Shown here: positions 61,231-64,000 of the stretch, one piece after another | Layout of the letters: every line of letters starts with the position of its first letter | Numbering within the stretch: position 1 is the first letter of the stretch | Assembly (NCBI RefSeq): GCF_001746295.1 | Contig: NZ_MJAH01000015.1 | Coordinates: 363,419-427,418 of the forward strand | From: Streptomyces sp. LUP47B | GTDB lineage: Bacteria; Actinomycetota; Actinomycetes; Streptomycetales; Streptomycetaceae | DNA: 64,000 nucleotides | Direction of reading: 5' to 3' | Position numbers and translations under genes: made by a program | The notes under the pieces: generated by a model | The model's database searches: none | Told to the model about the DNA's origin: nothing | What the model saw: the letters and a program-made list of their open reading frames with translations, nothing else

Positions 61231-62091
61231 GTGAGCGCGGGAGAGCCCGGATCGGTGGTGCGGCGGATGCTGCTCGGCTCGCAACTCAGGCGACTGCGGG
61301 AAGCGCGGGGCATCACGCGCGAGGCGGCGGGCTACTCGATCCGCGCGTCCGAGTCGAAGATCAGCCGGATGGAGTTGGGCCGGGTGAGCTTCAAGACGCG
61401 TGACGTGGAGGACCTGCTGACGCTCTACGGCATCACGGACGAGCAGGAGCGGAACTCACTCCTCTCCCTCGCCCGCGAGGCCAACGTCGCGGGGTGGTGG
61501 CACAGTTACTCCGACGTCCTGCCGAGCTGGTTCCCCACCTATGTGGGCCTGGAGGGTGCCGCCTCCCTCATCCGTGCCTACGAAGTGCAGTTCATCCACG
61601 GCCTGTTGCAGACCGAGGCGTATGCACGTGCAGTGGTGCGGCGCGGTATGAAGGGCGCGAGCGAGGCGGACGTCGAGAAGCGCGTGGCGCTGCGTCTGGA
61701 GCGGCAGAAGTACCTGGCCGACGACAGCGGTCCCGAGTTCCATGTGGTGCTCGACGAGGCGTCCCTGCGCCGGCCGTACGGCGACCGCGAGGTGATGCGC
61801 GGACAGCTCCAGCACCTCATCGAGATCTCCGAACGCCCCAACATACGGCTGCAGGTCATGCCGTTCGGCTTCGGCGGCCACTCCGGTGAGAGCGGCGCCT
61901 TCACGATCCTCAGCTTCACGGAGTCCGATCTGACGGACGTCGTCTACCTGGAGCAGCTCACCAGCGCGCTCTACCTGGACAAGCGTGAGGACGTCACGCA
62001 GTACGAGAAGGCGCTGAAGGAACTCCAGCAGGACAGCCCGGGTCCGGACGAGAGCCGTGATCTGCTGCGCGGTCTCCTCCAGCTCTCCTGA
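61231..62091 (+). CDS. XRE-DUF5753 helix-turn-helix regulator
   Basis: 286 residues from GTG 61231 behind GGGGAGG. XRE HTH: LGSQLRRLREARGITREAAG, YSIRASESKISRMELGRVSF. DUF5753: YEVQFIHGLLQTEAYARAVV, HVVLDEASLRRPYGDREVMR, and LQVMPFGFGGHSGESGAFTI. It belongs to the whiJ/abaA-like regulators that pair with DUF397 proteins. The region 60923-61230 holds TGCACGTGCA motifs and AT-rich promoter sequence. Confidence 0.92.
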   Translation: MSAGEPGSVVRRMLLGSQLRRLREARGITREAAGYSIRASESKISRMELGRVSFKTRDVEDLLTLYGITDEQERNSLLSLAREANVAGWWHSYSDVLPSWFPTYVGLEGAASLIRAYEVQFIHGLLQTEAYARAVVRRGMKGASEADVEKRVALRLERQKYLADDSGPEFHVVLDEASLRRPYGDREVMRGQLQHLIEISERPNIRLQVMPFGFGGHSGESGAFTILSFTESDLTDVVYLEQLTSALYLDKREDVTQYEKALKELQQDSPGPDESRDLLRGLLQLS

Positions 62092-62232
62092 ACGCGCGGG
62101 ATCTCCGCCAACACTCCCAGGGTTCTCCCCAGAAGATTGCTCAGCGTGCCCAACTGGCGTGCCGCGCAAGTACGATGACGTGTGATCAGACCGTGACGTT
62201 GATCGTGTGTCTGCTAGTGATTTGGGGATCAC

Positions 62233-63693
62233 ATGTCGTCGTACTTCACCGACCTGGCCCAGCAGTACATCGACGGTGAGTGGCGCCCGGGTACGGGTTC
62301 CTGGGACATCATCGACTTCAACCCGTACGACGACGAGAAGCTGGCGTCCATCACGATAGCCACGGTCGACGAGGTCGACGACGCGTACCGGGCCGCCGCC
62401 CGTGCGCAGAAGAAGTGGGCCGAGACCAACCCCTATGCCCGCCGCGCGGTGTTCGAGAAGGCGCTGCGCCTGATCGAGGAGCGCGAGGGGGAGATCGCCG
62501 AGGCGATCATCGCGGAGCTCGGCGGCACCCGGGTGAAGGCCGGTTTCGAACTCCACCTCGCCAAGGAGTTCCTGCGCGAGGCGATCCAGCTGTCGCTGCG
62601 CCCCGAGGGCAAGATCCTCCCCTCGCCCGTGGACGGCAAGGAGAACCGCGTCTACCGCGTCCCGGTCGGTGTCGTGGGCGTCATCAGCCCCTTCAACTTC
62701 CCCTTCCTGCTGTCGATCAAGTCGGTCGCCCCCGCGCTCGCGCTCGGCAACGCCGTCGTCCTCAAGCCGCACCAGAACACGCCGATCGTCGGCGGCTCCC
62801 TGGTCGCGAAGATCTTCGAGGACGCGGGGCTGCCCGGCGGTCTGCTCAACGTCGTCATCACCGACATCGCCGAGATCGGCGACGCCTTCCTCGAGCACCC
62901 GGTCCCGAAGGTCATCTCCTTCACCGGCTCCGACAAGGTGGGCCGCCACGTGGCCACCGTCTGCGCCTCGCACTTCAAGCGCTCGGTCCTCGAACTGGGC
63001 GGCAACAGCGCCCTGGTGGTCCTCGACGACGCCGACCTCGACTACGCGGTCGACGCCGCCGTCTTCAGCCGCTACGTCCACCAGGGCCAGGTCTGCATGG
63101 CCGCCAACCGCGTCCTGGTGGACCGGTCGGTCGCCGAGGAGTTCACCGAGAAGTTCGTCGCCAAGGTACGGACGCTGAAGGCCGGCGACCCGCGCGACCC
63201 CGAGACGGTCATCGGTCCGGTCATCAACTCCTCCCAGGCGGACGCCATTTCGGCTGCCGTCGAGCAGGCACTCGCCGACGGCGCGACGGCCCTGGTGCAC
63301 GGCACCAGGACGGACAACCTGGTCGAGCCCTCCGTCCTGACGGACCTGCCCGCGAACTCGCCCCTTCTCAAGCAGGAGCTCTTCGGCCCGGTCGCCCTCC
63401 TCGGCACCTTCGACGGCGAGGAGGAGGCCGTCCGTCTGGTCAACGACACCCCGTACGGTCTCAGCGGCGCCGTCCACACCGCGGACATCGAGCGCGGTGT
63501 CGCCTTCGCCAAGCGGATCGACACCGGCATGTTCCACGTCAACGACGGCACCGTCCACGACGAGCCGATCGTCCCCTTCGGCGGCGAGAAGCGGTCCGGC
63601 ATCGGCCGCCTGAACGGCGACACCATGCTGGACTCCTTCACCACCACCAAGTGGATCTCGGTCCAGCACGGCCGGAGCGGCTTCCCCTTCTGA
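62233..63693 (+). CDS. Aldehyde dehydrogenase (NAD(P)-dependent)
   Basis: 486 residues. PFNFPFLLSIKSVAPALALG (NAD site start), SFTGSDKVGRHVA, catalytic Glu in LELGGNSALVVLDD and catalytic Cys in HQGQVCMAANRVLV, KQELFGPVALLG, FGGEKRSGIGRLNGD. Near the benzaldehyde/salicylaldehyde dehydrogenase-like group. Oxidises an aldehyde to the acid in the cytosol. Monocistronic, ending at a hairpin. Confidence 0.92.
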   Translation: MSSYFTDLAQQYIDGEWRPGTGSWDIIDFNPYDDEKLASITIATVDEVDDAYRAAARAQKKWAETNPYARRAVFEKALRLIEEREGEIAEAIIAELGGTRVKAGFELHLAKEFLREAIQLSLRPEGKILPSPVDGKENRVYRVPVGVVGVISPFNFPFLLSIKSVAPALALGNAVVLKPHQNTPIVGGSLVAKIFEDAGLPGGLLNVVITDIAEIGDAFLEHPVPKVISFTGSDKVGRHVATVCASHFKRSVLELGGNSALVVLDDADLDYAVDAAVFSRYVHQGQVCMAANRVLVDRSVAEEFTEKFVAKVRTLKAGDPRDPETVIGPVINSSQADAISAAVEQALADGATALVHGTRTDNLVEPSVLTDLPANSPLLKQELFGPVALLGTFDGEEEAVRLVNDTPYGLSGAVHTADIERGVAFAKRIDTGMFHVNDGTVHDEPIVPFGGEKRSGIGRLNGDTMLDSFTTTKWISVQHGRSGFPF

Positions 63694-63716
63694 CCTCCCG
63701 GACACGACCGCTGCCG

Positions 63717-63753
63717 CGGACCCTTCAGGACCGAACCTGTCCTGAAGGGTCCG
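63717..63753 (+). terminator. Hairpin after the aldehyde dehydrogenase
   Basis: 15-bp perfect stem CGGACCCTTCAGGAC / GTCCTGAAGGGTCCG with a 7-nt loop. Confidence 0.85.
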
Positions 63754-63808
63754 TAACTTCATGGGTGTCGGGGGAGAGGCCCCCCGAGTCCGACGAAAGG
63801 CGGCGGTC

Positions 63809-64000
63809 ATGGTCACTCACGTTCCCGCGGAGAAGTACGGCGACGAGCGCGGAGCGCTCCTGACCTTCCTGGAGGAGCAGCGCGGCGGGATCCGGCGGTC
63901 GGTGCTCGGGCTGACGCACGAGCAGGCCGTGAGCCGGCCGAGCGTGAGCGAACTCTCGCTGGCCGGGCTGGTCAAACACGTCGCCGAGACCGAACAGGGC
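63809..64000 (+). CDS. DinB-family (DUF664) protein, 5' part
   Basis: 64 codons from ATG 63809 to the right edge. Reads KYGDERGALLTFLEEQRGGI, RRSVLGLTHEQAVSRPSVSE, LSLAGLVKHVAETEQ, the first helices of the DinB/DUF664 four-helix bundle, with a His (KHVAE) that would be a metal ligand. Family members are mycothiol- or bacillithiol-dependent enzymes of mostly unknown substrates. Confidence 0.85.
   Translation, partial: MVTHVPAEKYGDERGALLTFLEEQRGGIRRSVLGLTHEQAVSRPSVSELSLAGLVKHVAETEQG

Noticed and set aside
61456..63816. 786-codon minus-strand frame opposite the XRE gene and the aldehyde dehydrogenase
   Set aside because: Spans two convincing sense genes and an intergenic promoter; composition typical of antisense artefacts.

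Overview
The window is Streptomyces-type chromosomal DNA: very high GC with G/C in third codon positions, many GTG/TTG starts, bldG, a Lys-tailed topA, an MFS-Tmk fusion, a SARP regulator and a DUF5753/DUF397/HATPase regulatory trio. The order bldG - anti-sigma gene - hppA - lipoprotein - methyltransferase - kinase - topA - tmk - holB matches, from memory, the region around SCO3549-SCO3540 of S. coelicolor. Layout. 1-1502: the end of a Tad/Flp pilus-assembly operon (TadC end, DUF4244 pilin-like peptide, two TadE-like pseudopilins), converging on a DEAD/DEAH helicase of the MrfA/DUF1998 type (1618-4221, minus). 4303-5201: bldG and its partner anti-sigma kinase-like gene. 5489-22862: a housekeeping block (proton-pumping pyrophosphatase, lipoprotein, methyltransferase, transmembrane Ser/Thr kinase, topA, tmk fusion, holB, secreted peptidase). 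22970-39515: a tRNA-Thr(CGT) gene followed by a 16.5-kb genomic island. The island is bounded by a 43-bp direct repeat of the tRNA 3' end and has integrase-arm-like GTGCGGCCA repeats just inside both ends, but no integrase gene remains. It holds five broken transposase genes (two IS5-like, IS1182, IS4, IS630), several truncated oxidoreductases, and intact regulator/enzyme pairs: HxlR/SnoaL, a two-component system, TetR with hydrolase plus SDR, LysR/GNAT, and TetR/quinone reductase. 39628-46103 (minus): a tightly packed operon for a Rieske oxygenase, its VanB-type reductase, an NMT1/SsuA-like ABC importer (lipoprotein, ATPase, two permeases) and a nucleoside/purine-type deaminase. It reads as an uptake, oxidation and deamination route for an unidentified N-heterocycle. 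46566-52909: orphan small genes, DUF3052, a GT2 glycosyltransferase and a large SARP-NB-ARC-TPR regulator. 52910-58439: a compact PolA-like polymerase, a Clp-N/HTH protein under paired palindromic operators, a LysE exporter, a DUF2786 protein and two lipoproteins. 58653-59918: a VOC-ArsR-SRPBCC operon under a perfect 21-bp inverted repeat. 60067-62091: the DUF397/HATPase/XRE-DUF5753 trio. 62233-64000: an aldehyde dehydrogenase and the start of a DinB-family protein. The strongest leads are the decayed tRNA-Thr island, the Rieske/ABC/deaminase cluster, and three regulator genes whose operators cover promoters that seem to make leaderless transcripts.
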